A DNA stretch of 64,000 nucleotides from an uncultured bacterium. Its GTDB lineage: Bacteria > Verrucomicrobiota > Kiritimatiellia > CAIKKV01 > CAITUY01. Positions 36,629 to 44,709 of this stretch are shown piece by piece. The stretch's first letter is position 1. Every line of letters starts with the position of its first letter. Location: assembly GCA_903895695.1 (NCBI GenBank), contig CAITUY010000246.1, forward strand, positions 1 through 64,000, read 5' to 3'. The position numbers and the translations under genes are program-made. The notes under the pieces were generated by a model. It was not told the DNA's origin. It worked only from the letters and a program-made list of their open reading frames with translations, and searched no databases.

Positions 36629-37516
36629 TCACGCTCTCGGATGGAATTGATGGTGCACGGATTTCAGCCGATTCTGGTCCACGTGTGTGTAGACTTGGGT
36701 TGTCGCAATGTCCGCATGGCCCAGCATCTCCTGGATCATGCGCAAGGGGGCGCCGTTCGCCAGGAGATGGCTGGCGAACGAATGCCGCATCGTGTGGGGC
36801 GATACCTTCTTGGTGATGCCCGCCAGACGCGCGTAGCGCCGGATGTGTTTCCAGATCGTCTTGCGGCTGAGCTTGGTACCGCGCATCGTGAGGAATACGC
36901 TGCGGGTCGGCCGGTCCGCCGCCAATTTCGGCCGCACCTCGTTCAGGTACCGCTGCAAATGGGCCTTGGCCTGCTCCCCGAACGGGGCCACCCGCACCTT
37001 GTTGCCTTTGCCGGTGCATCGCACGTAACCGCTGTCGAAGTGGACGTCGTCCAGCGTCATGTCCGCCAGTTCGGACACCCTCAGACCGCTCGCATACAGG
37101 AACTCCAGCATGGCGCGATCGCGCAGGACCAGCGGGTCGTCACCGCGCACGGAGGTCAGCAAGTGGTCGACTTCGCGGATAGACAGGGTCCCGGGCAACA
37201 CTTTCCAGAGGCGCGGCGAATCCATCACCGCGGTGACATCCTTGTCGAGCAGCCCTTCCTGGACCAGGTAGCGGAAGAACACCTTGATGGCGACCAGGCG
37301 CCGCGCGATGGTGTTCATCTCCAGCCCGGCATCGCGTTCATGCTCCAAGTAGTCGAGGAGGAGCTTCCGCGTCACTGCCCGCGGGGCGTGCGCGCCCGCC
37401 GCCTGGGCAAAACGGGAAAAGCCGGACAAGTCACTGCCGTAGGCCGCCCGCGTGCGTGGGCTCAGGCCGCACTCGAAGGAAACGTAGTCGAGAAATTGAT
37501 CGACCAGCGCAATCAT
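36629..37516 (-). CDS. Tyrosine recombinase of the XerC/XerD type
   Basis: 295 aa, the usual Xer length. An N-terminal SAM-like core-binding domain (DQFLDYVSFECGLSPRTRAAYGSDL) precedes the catalytic domain with Arg in LYASGLRVSEL, HTMRHSFASHLLANG (HxxR), LGHADIATTQVYTHV (His and the nucleophilic Tyr). It resolves chromosome dimers at dif with a partner. Only one Xer gene is in this window, so XerC or XerD cannot be decided. Four bases after the lipoprotein gene. Confidence 0.92.
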   Translation of the reverse strand: MIALVDQFLDYVSFECGLSPRTRAAYGSDLSGFSRFAQAAGAHAPRAVTRKLLLDYLEHERDAGLEMNTIARRLVAIKVFFRYLVQEGLLDKDVTAVMDSPRLWKVLPGTLSIREVDHLLTSVRGDDPLVLRDRAMLEFLYASGLRVSELADMTLDDVHFDSGYVRCTGKGNKVRVAPFGEQAKAHLQRYLNEVRPKLAADRPTRSVFLTMRGTKLSRKTIWKHIRRYARLAGITKKVSPHTMRHSFASHLLANGAPLRMIQEMLGHADIATTQVYTHVDQNRLKSVHHQFHPRA

Positions 37517-37519
37517 GGT

Positions 37520-37849
37520 CTAGCGGCAGTCCGCAGGTAAGGCCTCCCGCGCCTTCGAATCGGCCGGCGTCGTCCCCGCGTCAAACCCGGCCGAAGCGAT
37601 CGCGAATTCCAAGTTCTTGAGCCCGAGCTTCATGCTGTCGTACGTCACGGTCACCTGTCCGCCGCCGGCATGGATCCGGTCGGCCAGCACACCGTCCGTC
37701 TTGCCCAACGCCGCCACCACGATCTTCTCGCAGCTCGCGTTCTTCATTTGCGGGACGGCGATGGTCTTCTCGCGGATGTCGACCTGTCGGCACGCGGCAA
37801 CGCCCGCCATCACCAGCAGAACCGCCACCCAGTACCAACGCCGTTTCAT
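37520..37849 (-). CDS. Small lipoprotein with a heavy-metal-associated-like domain
   Basis: 109 aa from the ATG at 37849. A lipoprotein signal ends in AGVAAC (Cys about 20). The rest looks like an HMA/MerP fold: TIAVPQMKNASCEKIVVAALGKTDGV, GGQVTVTYDSMKLGLKNLEFAIASAGFDA. Only one of the usual two metal cysteines (CxxC) is present (NASC). The frame extends far upstream but without homology. First gene of the lipoprotein-xer-rnc unit. Confidence 0.8.
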   Translation of the reverse strand: MKRRWYWVAVLLVMAGVAACRQVDIREKTIAVPQMKNASCEKIVVAALGKTDGVLADRIHAGGGQVTVTYDSMKLGLKNLEFAIASAGFDAGTTPADSKAREALPADCR

Positions 37850-38146
37850 GGGTGAAAATGGTACCAAGCCCGCCGCGCCCCCGTACAGCCAATTCACGTA
37901 TCCGTCCGGCCTGGACCATCTCATTCGCGGCTCTGCGACGTGGGCGCCACAGAGGTCGCCCCTCCACTTCCGGGAACTGCCGACCTGGCTTCTTTCCGGG
38001 ATTGGAGGGACACGCTCCGTCGTGTCCGCCCGACGCAGGACTGAGAATGACACAGCCCCCGCCGCCCACGCCCCTTCCATTTTTCCGCTTGCACCAATGA
38101 TCGTTCGTGATTATATTTGCTCGCAATCAATCATTGCGGATCACAG
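37850..38146. other. Divergent intergenic region with two palindromes
   Basis: Holds promoters for the minus-strand lipoprotein unit and the DeoR gene. Palindromes: 37942-37961 (GGGCG/CGCCC arms around CCACAGAGGT) and 38008-38027 (GGACACG/CGTGTCC arms around CTCCGT). These belong to the genome's intergenic palindrome family. Confidence 0.6.
38122..38138. promoter_or_regulatory. Candidate DeoR operator upstream of the DeoR-family gene
   Basis: CGCAAT-CAATC-ATTGCG, a 6-bp-arm inverted repeat, ends nine bases before the start of the DeoR-family gene. Position and symmetry suggest autoregulation; binding is inferred. Confidence 0.45.
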
Positions 38147-38926
38147 ATGATCAACCCGGAATCCAAAGACCTCGCAGCCGGCCGCCTGGAAAAGCTGCGC
38201 CAGATGGTGCGCGAGCGGCGCATCGTGCGCGTGGACGAACTGGCTGCCGGGCTGGGCGTCTCGGCGCCGACCGTTCGCCGCGATCTCGTGCACCTCGAGT
38301 CCCGCGGCGACCTGCGCCGCGTGCACGGCGGCGCCGTGGCCGTCGACAGCCGCCTGGAAGAGCCGCTCTTCGACGACAAAACCGCCCTCGCGGCGGCCGA
38401 GAAACGTCGCATCGCCGAAAGCGCCGCCAGCCTGGTCCGGCCCAAAGATTCGGTCTTCCTCGACGGCGGCAGCACGGTCCTCGCGCTGGCCGCGCTGCTC
38501 AAGGACCGCACCGATATCACGGTCGTCACGAATTCCCTGCGCGTGGCCGTCGAACTGGCCGGCGGCGGGCCGGCCCTGATCCTCGTGGGCGGCGAACTCC
38601 GCCGGCTCAGCCAGACCTTTGTCGGCCCCCTTACCCGCTTCACACTCGACCAAATCCACGTGGACCGCGCCTTCATGGGCACCATCGGCCTGACCGTGGA
38701 GACCGGCCTCACGACCACCGACGCCCGCGAGGCCTATACCAAGAGCCTCGTCATGGAACACGCCGGCGAGGTCATCCTGCTCGCCGACAGCTCCAAGCTC
38801 GGCAAAGTCTCGTTCGCCCGTTCCGGCAATTTGGACAAGCTGGCGCGGGTCATCACCGATAAGGGCGCGCCGCCGAAACTGGTGCGCCAGTTGAAACAGA
38901 AAGGCGTCGTCGTCACGATCGCCTAG
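38147..38926 (+). CDS. DeoR/GlpR-family transcriptional regulator
   Basis: 259 aa from the ATG at 38147. The N-terminal helix-turn-helix is IVRVDELAAGLGVSAPTVRRDL with RRVHGGAV after it, the family hallmark. The C-terminal sugar-phosphate sensor domain has DSVFLDGGSTVLALA, VTNSLRVAVEL, LVGGELRRLSQTFVGPL and ILLADSSKLGK. It lies 28 bases before the dehydrogenase operon and so may regulate it. The effector is probably a phosphorylated sugar (family knowledge). Confidence 0.93.
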   Translation: MINPESKDLAAGRLEKLRQMVRERRIVRVDELAAGLGVSAPTVRRDLVHLESRGDLRRVHGGAVAVDSRLEEPLFDDKTALAAAEKRRIAESAASLVRPKDSVFLDGGSTVLALAALLKDRTDITVVTNSLRVAVELAGGGPALILVGGELRRLSQTFVGPLTRFTLDQIHVDRAFMGTIGLTVETGLTTTDAREAYTKSLVMEHAGEVILLADSSKLGKVSFARSGNLDKLARVITDKGAPPKLVRQLKQKGVVVTIA

Positions 38927-38954
38927 CCCGCTTAACGAAAGGACCCCAGAAACC

Positions 38955-41246
38955 ATGCCGAATTATCTCAGCGACATGCGGCCCGATTTCACGCCGCGCA
39001 CCGTCAAATGCGGATCCATCCCCGTCTTCCAGTACAAGGGCAGCCTGGCCGACGAACTCAAGGTCAAGACCGTCGGCAAGCAGGAAGCGATCGACCTGCT
39101 CGAGGATATGCTCATCATCCGCGAATTCGAGGAGATGATCGTGAAGATCCGCTCCGGGGCCTACGCGCCTTGCGCCGGCTACGACTATCGCGGCCCGACC
39201 CACGTTTCGATCGGCCAGGAAGGCGCCTCGGTCGGCGGCTGCTGGGGGATCTCGCCCACTGACTACATCACCTCTACCCACCGCGGCCACGGCGACAGCG
39301 TCGCCAAGGGCTGCGTCGCCATCCGGGCCATGGACGAGAAGCAACTCCGCGCCCGCCTCCCCGCCAGCCAGGCCAAGACCAAGGCCGACCTGCTGCAGGA
39401 AGCGCTGGAAGACCACATCTACCGCACCACGGCTGAGCTTTTCGGCAAGGAAGACGGCTACTGCCGCGGGCGCGGCGGGGGCATGCACATCGCCGACTTC
39501 ACCGTCGGCCACCTCGGCGCCAATGCCATTGTCGGCGGCGGCGTCCCGATCGCCACCGGCGCCGCCATGGGCTGCCGCTACCTGGAGAACGACGGCGTAG
39601 TCTGCTGCTTCGCCGGCGACGGCGCCTACTCCAACGGCATCGTGCTCGAATCGCTGAACTGGGCCGCCATGTACCAGTTCACGAACCAACTTGCCAAGGA
39701 CCGCAAGTCCGGCATCCCCGTGATCTTCCTGGTCCTGAACAACCACTACGGCATGACCGGCCGCGCCGACAGCGAAGTGCTGGGCGTGGACGTGGTGGCC
39801 CGCCGCGCCGCCGGATTCGCGGATAACAACATGCACGCCGAAGTCGTCAACGGCATGAACGTCATGGCCGTACGCGACGCCGTGCGCCGGGCCGCCGCCG
39901 GCTGCCGCGAAGGCAAGGGTCCCTACCTGGTCGAAGTCGATACCTACCGCTACTATGGCCACTCGCTGAGCGACCCGCGCAACGAGTACCGCACCCGCGA
40001 GGAAGAGGACGCCTGGAAGACCGTGGACCCCATCCCGGCCTTTACGCGGGAGATCCTGGACGCCAAGGTGCTCTCTCAAAAGGGAGTCGATGCCCTGGTG
40101 CTGAAGGTGCAGGAACGCAACGCCCGCGCCGCCGCCCGCGCCGCCAAGGCAGCCGATCCCGACCCGCGCGACGTGATCAAATACATGTACACGGACGGCG
40201 CCGCCACGGTCGTTCCGCCCGAATTCGCCAAGACCACGGTCGTTAAGGCCCTGCCCGAGATCAAACGCGTCAACGGCCAGCTCACCTACAAGGACGCCCT
40301 CAAGGAGGCGCTCGTGGAAGAAATGCTGCGCGACAACCGCGTGATCTTCTACGGCGAGGATGTGGCCGACTACGGCGGCGCGTTCAAGGTCTCCAAGGGC
40401 CTGCTGGAGGCCTTCGGTCGACGCCGCGTGTTCAACGCCCCGATCTCCGAGGCTGCGATCTGCAGCACGGCCGTGGGCGCCGCCATGGTCGGCCTGCGCC
40501 CGGTGGTCGAGCTCATGTACATGGACTTCGCCCTCATGGCCAGCGACGCGATCTGCAACCAGGCCGCCAAGTGGCACTACATGTCCGGGGCCAAGGCCGA
40601 TATCTCGCTCGTCATCCGCGCCTCGGTCGGCGGCGGCAAGGGCTATGGCGGTCAGCATTCGCAGACGCTGGAAAGCGTGTTTGCCCACATTCCCGGCCTC
40701 TACGTCGTCTACCCGTCGACCCCGCGCGACGCCAAGGGCCTGCTCAAGACCGCCATTCGCGACAACAACCCGATCATGTTCGTGGAGTCCCAGCTCCTCT
40801 ACACGGTCAAGGGCGACGTGCCCGAAGGCGAGTACCTGATCCCGATCGGCGTGGCCGATGTGAAGCGGGAAGGCAAGGACCTGACGATCGTGGCCTGGGG
40901 CCCTGCCGTGCAGGACGCCCTGAAGGCCGCCGACCTCCTGCAGGCCGAACGCAAGGTGAGCGTGGAAGTCGTCGACGTCCGCTCGCTCGTGCCGCTGGAC
41001 ATGGAGACCATTCTCCGATCGGTCCGCAAGACCGGCAAGTGCGTGGTCGCCAGCCAGTGCATCAACACCGGCAGCTTCACGGGCGAAATCGCCTCGAACA
41101 TCATGGCGGCGGCGTTCGACTACCTCGACGCCCCCGTGATGCGCGTGGGCGCCAAGGACGGCATTGCGCCGCAATCGCACATCCTGGAAGCCGTGTTCCT
41201 GCCCACGGCCAAGGACATCGTGGCTGCCGCGGTCGAGATTCTGTAA
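38955..41246 (+). CDS. 2-oxoacid dehydrogenase E1, alpha and beta subunits fused
   Basis: 763 aa. Residues about 45-400 form the E1 alpha part: HVSIGQEGASVG, TSTHRGHGDSVAKG, RGRGGGMHIAD, and the thiamine-diphosphate motif GDGAYSNG...LNNHYG. A linker of about 35 residues follows. Residues about 435-763 form the E1 beta part: MLRDNRVIFYGEDVADYGGAFKVSKGL, RVFNAPISEAAICSTAVGAAM, SLVPLDMETILRSVRKTGKCV. It decarboxylates pyruvate, acetoin or a branched-chain oxoacid; the substrate cannot be told from sequence. The E2 and E3 genes follow at once. Confidence 0.93.
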   Translation: MPNYLSDMRPDFTPRTVKCGSIPVFQYKGSLADELKVKTVGKQEAIDLLEDMLIIREFEEMIVKIRSGAYAPCAGYDYRGPTHVSIGQEGASVGGCWGISPTDYITSTHRGHGDSVAKGCVAIRAMDEKQLRARLPASQAKTKADLLQEALEDHIYRTTAELFGKEDGYCRGRGGGMHIADFTVGHLGANAIVGGGVPIATGAAMGCRYLENDGVVCCFAGDGAYSNGIVLESLNWAAMYQFTNQLAKDRKSGIPVIFLVLNNHYGMTGRADSEVLGVDVVARRAAGFADNNMHAEVVNGMNVMAVRDAVRRAAAGCREGKGPYLVEVDTYRYYGHSLSDPRNEYRTREEEDAWKTVDPIPAFTREILDAKVLSQKGVDALVLKVQERNARAAARAAKAADPDPRDVIKYMYTDGAATVVPPEFAKTTVVKALPEIKRVNGQLTYKDALKEALVEEMLRDNRVIFYGEDVADYGGAFKVSKGLLEAFGRRRVFNAPISEAAICSTAVGAAMVGLRPVVELMYMDFALMASDAICNQAAKWHYMSGAKADISLVIRASVGGGKGYGGQHSQTLESVFAHIPGLYVVYPSTPRDAKGLLKTAIRDNNPIMFVESQLLYTVKGDVPEGEYLIPIGVADVKREGKDLTIVAWGPAVQDALKAADLLQAERKVSVEVVDVRSLVPLDMETILRSVRKTGKCVVASQCINTGSFTGEIASNIMAAAFDYLDAPVMRVGAKDGIAPQSHILEAVFLPTAKDIVAAAVEIL

Positions 41247-41272
41247 GGCATCGCACCCGAGGACTTCATACC

Positions 41273-42631
41273 ATGGCCCAACCGATTCTGATGCCGAAAA
41301 TGGGACAGTCCACCGAGGACTGCACCATCGTCAAGTGGCGCAAACGCGAAGGGGACACGGTCGCGAAGGGCGACATCCTGTTCGAGGTCGAGACCGAGAA
41401 GGCCGTCCTGGAAATCGAAAGCTTCTACGACGGCACGCTCATCAAGCTCGTGATTCCGGAAGGCCAGGCTGTGCCGATCGGGACGACCGTGGCGTTCGTC
41501 GGCAAGCCCGGCGAACCCATTCCGGCCGTCGTCGCGCCGCCGCCGGCCGTGCCGGCGCCCGCAGCAGCAGCTCCCGCCCCTGCGGCCGCTCCGGTCGCTG
41601 CCGTGAGGCCGGCTGTCGCCGCAGCCGGCGCCCCGGCGCCCGCACCAACCCCGGCCCTCGTCGCGGCGGTCGCCGCCGCCCCGGCCCGCTTGCTCATCTC
41701 GCCCCGGGCCCGCGCCCGCGCCGAGCATGCCGCCATCCTGCCCGACCGCATCCGGGGCACGGGCCCCGGCGGCCGTATCGTGGAGAAGGACGTGACCGCC
41801 TACCTTGAGGCGCAGCACTATGCCGATCGCCGCATCAGCCCCGCAGCCAAGGCGCTCGCGATCAAGGAGAAGGTCGATATCCTCTCCGTCCGCGGCACCG
41901 GCGACAGCGGCCGCGTCATGGTCCACGACGTGGAGCGCGCCCTTAAGGAACGCCCCCGCCCCATGACCAAAATCCGCCAGGTCATCGCCCAGCGGCTGAC
42001 CCAGAGCGTGCTTACAGCCCCGCATTTCTTCGTCACGGTCGAAGCCGACATGACCGAACTGCTGGCCTTGCGCATGGATCTCAAACGCCAGGGCTCCGGT
42101 TTTTCGGTAACCGACTTCGTCCTCGAATCCGTGGTGCTGGCGCTGCAGGAATTCCCCGTGGTCAACAGTTCGACCGACGGCAAGACGACGACCTGGCACA
42201 GCGCGGTCCACGTCGGCATGGCCACGAGCGTGGCGGAAGGGCTCGTGGTGCCCGTCATCCGTGACGCCGACCGGCTGAGCCTGTCCGAGTTGCACGACAC
42301 GGCCGCGGCGCTGGCCGTCAAGGCGCGCGACGGAAAACTGCTGCCCGACGAAATGAGCGGCAGCACCTTCACGGTTTCGAACATGGGCATGCTCAACGTG
42401 GAGAACTTCACGGCGATCATCAACCCCGGCGAATCCGCCATTCTGGCCGTATCGAGCACCTTCGAGAAACCGGTGGTGCGCAAGGGCAAAATCGAGGTCC
42501 GCTCAGTCATGAAGATGACGTTGTCATCCGACCACCGGATCATCGACGGCGCATTGGCCGCCAAGTTCGCGAATGCGATCAAGAACAAGCTTGAGGATGT
42601 GGAGCTATGGAAAAGTTTGACGTTGTCGTAA
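41273..42631 (+). CDS. Dihydrolipoyl acyltransferase E2 with two subunit-binding domains
   Basis: 452 aa from the ATG at 41273, with GAGG ten bases upstream; the longer frame is a shadow of E1. A lipoyl domain (about 1-78) carries Lys 43 in VETEKAVLEIE. An Ala/Pro linker follows. Two peripheral subunit-binding domains are seen: about 140-178 (ISPRARARAEHAAILPDRIRGTGPGGRIVEKDV) and about 187-224 (ISPAAKALAIKEKVDILSVRGTGDSGRVMVHDV). The catalytic domain ends in SSDHRIIDGALAAKF, with the active-site His and Asp. E3 overlaps its end by 25 bases. Confidence 0.94.
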   Translation: MAQPILMPKMGQSTEDCTIVKWRKREGDTVAKGDILFEVETEKAVLEIESFYDGTLIKLVIPEGQAVPIGTTVAFVGKPGEPIPAVVAPPPAVPAPAAAAPAPAAAPVAAVRPAVAAAGAPAPAPTPALVAAVAAAPARLLISPRARARAEHAAILPDRIRGTGPGGRIVEKDVTAYLEAQHYADRRISPAAKALAIKEKVDILSVRGTGDSGRVMVHDVERALKERPRPMTKIRQVIAQRLTQSVLTAPHFFVTVEADMTELLALRMDLKRQGSGFSVTDFVLESVVLALQEFPVVNSSTDGKTTTWHSAVHVGMATSVAEGLVVPVIRDADRLSLSELHDTAAALAVKARDGKLLPDEMSGSTFTVSNMGMLNVENFTAIINPGESAILAVSSTFEKPVVRKGKIEVRSVMKMTLSSDHRIIDGALAAKFANAIKNKLEDVELWKSLTLS

Positions 42632-43998
42632 TCGGCGCCGGCCCCGGCGGGTACCCTGCGGCCATCCGCGCCGCGCAACTGGGCGCCTCGGTGGCCATCG
42701 TCGAAAAAGAACTCACGGGCGGCACGTGCCTGAACTGGGGTTGCATCCCCACGAAATCGCTGATCGCCTGTTCGGACCTGGTCGCGCACATCAAGCATGC
42801 CGGCGACTTCGGCGTGACCGTGACGTCGTCCTCGATCGACTACGCGGCCATGGTTACACGCAAGAACGGAATCGTAGGCAAGCTGCGGTCGGGCGTGGAG
42901 TCCCTGCTCAAGGCCCACAAGGTAACGCTCATTCGCGGCACCGCCTCATTCCAGGGCCGGAACCGGTTGAGCGTGCGTGACGCGGCCGGTGCCGAGCGCG
43001 TGCTCGAAACGCGGTCCACGATCATCGCCACGGGGTCGGTTTCCGCCATGCCGGGCTTCATTCCCCGCCACGAGCGCATTCTGGAGAGCCGAGCCTTTCT
43101 CGATCTCACAAAGCTGCCGTCCTCGCTGCTGATTCTTGGCGGCGGCGTGATCGGTTGCGAGTTCGCCTGTATGGCCGCGCAGCTCGGCGTCAAGGTGACG
43201 GTGGTCGAACTCCTGGAAGACATCCTGATGATGGTCGATGCCGACGTGCGCCGCGAAGTTCGCACGTACATGGAGAAGACCCTCGGCATCCGCGTGCTGA
43301 CCGGCAAGGCGCTGGAAGCCATAGCGGCCACGGACGCGGGCGTGTCGGGCAAATGCGGGGACGAGGCGCTGACCGCCGACCTGCTCCTGGTAGCCGTCGG
43401 CCGCAAGCCGGTAAGCGCCGGGATGAACCTGGAAGGCGTGGGCGTGAAGACCAACAAGGTCGGCCACATCCACATTGACGAGTATGCCCGCACGTCGGCC
43501 GCATCGATCTTCGCGATTGGCGACGTGACCGGTCACGTGCAACTGGCCCATGCCGCGACCTCGCAGGGCGTCATCGCCGCCGAAAATGCGGTCCTCAAGA
43601 CCCAGCGCCACCTCGATCCGCTGGTGCCGTCGTGTATTTTCACAGCGCCGGAAATCGGCAGCGTAGGCATCACGGAAGCGCACGCCAAAGAGAAGAGCCT
43701 GGAAATCAAGGTTGGCAAGTTCAGCTTCGCCTATCTCGGCAAGGCCATGGCCGCCGGCAGTACCGTTGGCTTCGTCAAGTGGATTGCCGACGCCAAGACC
43801 GACCGACTATTGGGCGCCCATGCCGTGGGCCCGCATGCCACGGAGCTCATCGCCGAGGCCACCGCGGCGATCCGGGCCGAACTGACGGCCGAGGAACTGG
43901 GCCGCACGATCCATTGCCACCCCACCCTGTCGGAGAGCTGGATGGAAGCCGCGCACGCCGTTCACGGCGCCTGTATCCACGCCCCGCCGAAACGGTGA
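42607..43998 (+). CDS. lpdA: Dihydrolipoyl dehydrogenase E3
   Basis: 463 aa, the usual length. It reoxidises dihydrolipoamide with NAD. FAD-binding VVVIGAGPGGYPAAIRAAQLG, the redox disulfide GGTCLNWGCIPTKSL, NAD-binding LLILGGGVIGCEFACMAAQLG, IFAIGDVTG and the C-terminal catalytic base region HPTLSESWMEA are all present. Third gene of the dehydrogenase operon, overlapping E2 by 25 bases. Confidence 0.95.
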   Translation: MEKFDVVVIGAGPGGYPAAIRAAQLGASVAIVEKELTGGTCLNWGCIPTKSLIACSDLVAHIKHAGDFGVTVTSSSIDYAAMVTRKNGIVGKLRSGVESLLKAHKVTLIRGTASFQGRNRLSVRDAAGAERVLETRSTIIATGSVSAMPGFIPRHERILESRAFLDLTKLPSSLLILGGGVIGCEFACMAAQLGVKVTVVELLEDILMMVDADVRREVRTYMEKTLGIRVLTGKALEAIAATDAGVSGKCGDEALTADLLLVAVGRKPVSAGMNLEGVGVKTNKVGHIHIDEYARTSAASIFAIGDVTGHVQLAHAATSQGVIAAENAVLKTQRHLDPLVPSCIFTAPEIGSVGITEAHAKEKSLEIKVGKFSFAYLGKAMAAGSTVGFVKWIADAKTDRLLGAHAVGPHATELIAEATAAIRAELTAEELGRTIHCHPTLSESWMEAAHAVHGACIHAPPKR

Positions 43999-44031
43999 CG
44001 GCAGGCAAAATACACTTGTTTTCGTTTTCTA

Positions 44032-44060
44032 TTGCATGCGCCGGAATGAGAGCCTATAGT
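44032..44060 (+). promoter_or_regulatory. Sigma-70-type promoter of the initiator tRNA gene
   Basis: TTGCAT (44032-44037), 17-base spacer, TATAGT (44055-44060). Transcription would start near 44067, about 50 bases before the tRNA. Spacing and both boxes are near consensus. Confidence 0.75.
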
Positions 44061-44115
44061 CCTTGCTCGTTCGCCGCCCGCGAGGTTATTCCTCAGATCG
44101 AAGGGCGGACATCGG

Positions 44116-44192
<77 letters not shown>

Positions 44193-44200
44193 GCCTTCGC

Positions 44201-44230
44201 AAAAAGGCCGGCCACAAGGCCGGCCTTTTT
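44201..44230 (+). terminator. Intrinsic terminator after the initiator tRNA
   Basis: Stem GGCCGGCC/GGCCGGCC around ACAA, flanked by AAAAA and TTTTT, so it works in both directions. Eight bases after the tRNA CCA end. Confidence 0.93.
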
Positions 44231-44410
44231 AGCTTCGGCTGGCACGCCAGTGCCAGAAGAAGCGGCGAAGGCTGCCCGCCATAGCTTCAGCGACGGCGGG
44301 CCTGGCCTTCATCTTCTCACCGATTGCCCTTGGATTCCGCCGCGAACGCGCTACCGTTATAGGCAGAAGGACGAGCGTGAGCATGGGGCGCACGCTGCGA
44401 GTCAAAGAGA

Positions 44411-44545
44411 GGAGGACGTACGATGGTAAGACTGTACGGATCCTCCCAGGGCGCTGACATCTGCCTCGTGTAACGCGAGGTGGGGGCAACGGGAACCGGG
44501 GAGCAAAGTAGCGGTTCCGGGATGCAGGTTATGAATGACTGCATC
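44411..44545 (+). ncRNA. Candidate structured RNA with four successive hairpins (unassigned)
   Basis: Four well-formed stems in 135 bases without a convincing gene. P1: GGAGGA-C-GTAC (44411-44421) with GTAC-G, a two-base bulge, then TCCTCC (44434-44446). P2: CCTCG (44464-44468) with CGAGG (44476-44480). P3: GGAACCG (44492-44498) with CGGTTCC (44512-44518). P4: GATGCAG (44521-44527) with CTGCATC (44539-44545). It lies between the tRNA terminator and the histidine kinase gene. I do not recognise a known family; it could be a leader of the kinase-UroD operon or a separate small RNA. The strand is assumed. Confidence 0.4.
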
Positions 44546-44648
44546 TCCCCTCCTACCCGTCTTGGGCGCGCCCCAACTCCTCATTGGCCGTTACGCCGTC
44601 AGGTGCACACTTGTCGCGGCGTTAGCAGCCCCGTGAAGACCCTTCTCG

Positions 44649-44688
44649 CATCATGCAGACGGTCGGCGAGGCCGCCGACCCTCCCGAA
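44649..44688. repeat. 40-bp dispersed repeat containing a palindrome, copy 1
   Basis: Identical over 40 bases to 51732-51771. The centre (44661-44680) is the palindrome GGTCGGCGAGGCCGCCGACC. It lies 22 bases upstream of the histidine kinase start, within its leader. Confidence 0.8.
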
Positions 44689-44709
44689 GTGCAGCGGTGA
44701 ACAGTAAAC

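Noticed and set aside
38913..41180. 755-residue minus-strand frame opposite the E1 gene
   Set aside because: A high-GC shadow. The plus strand encodes a clear E1 protein.
44231..44410. A gene between the tRNA terminator and the RNA candidate
   Set aside because: Short frames on both strands without motifs or ribosome-binding sites.
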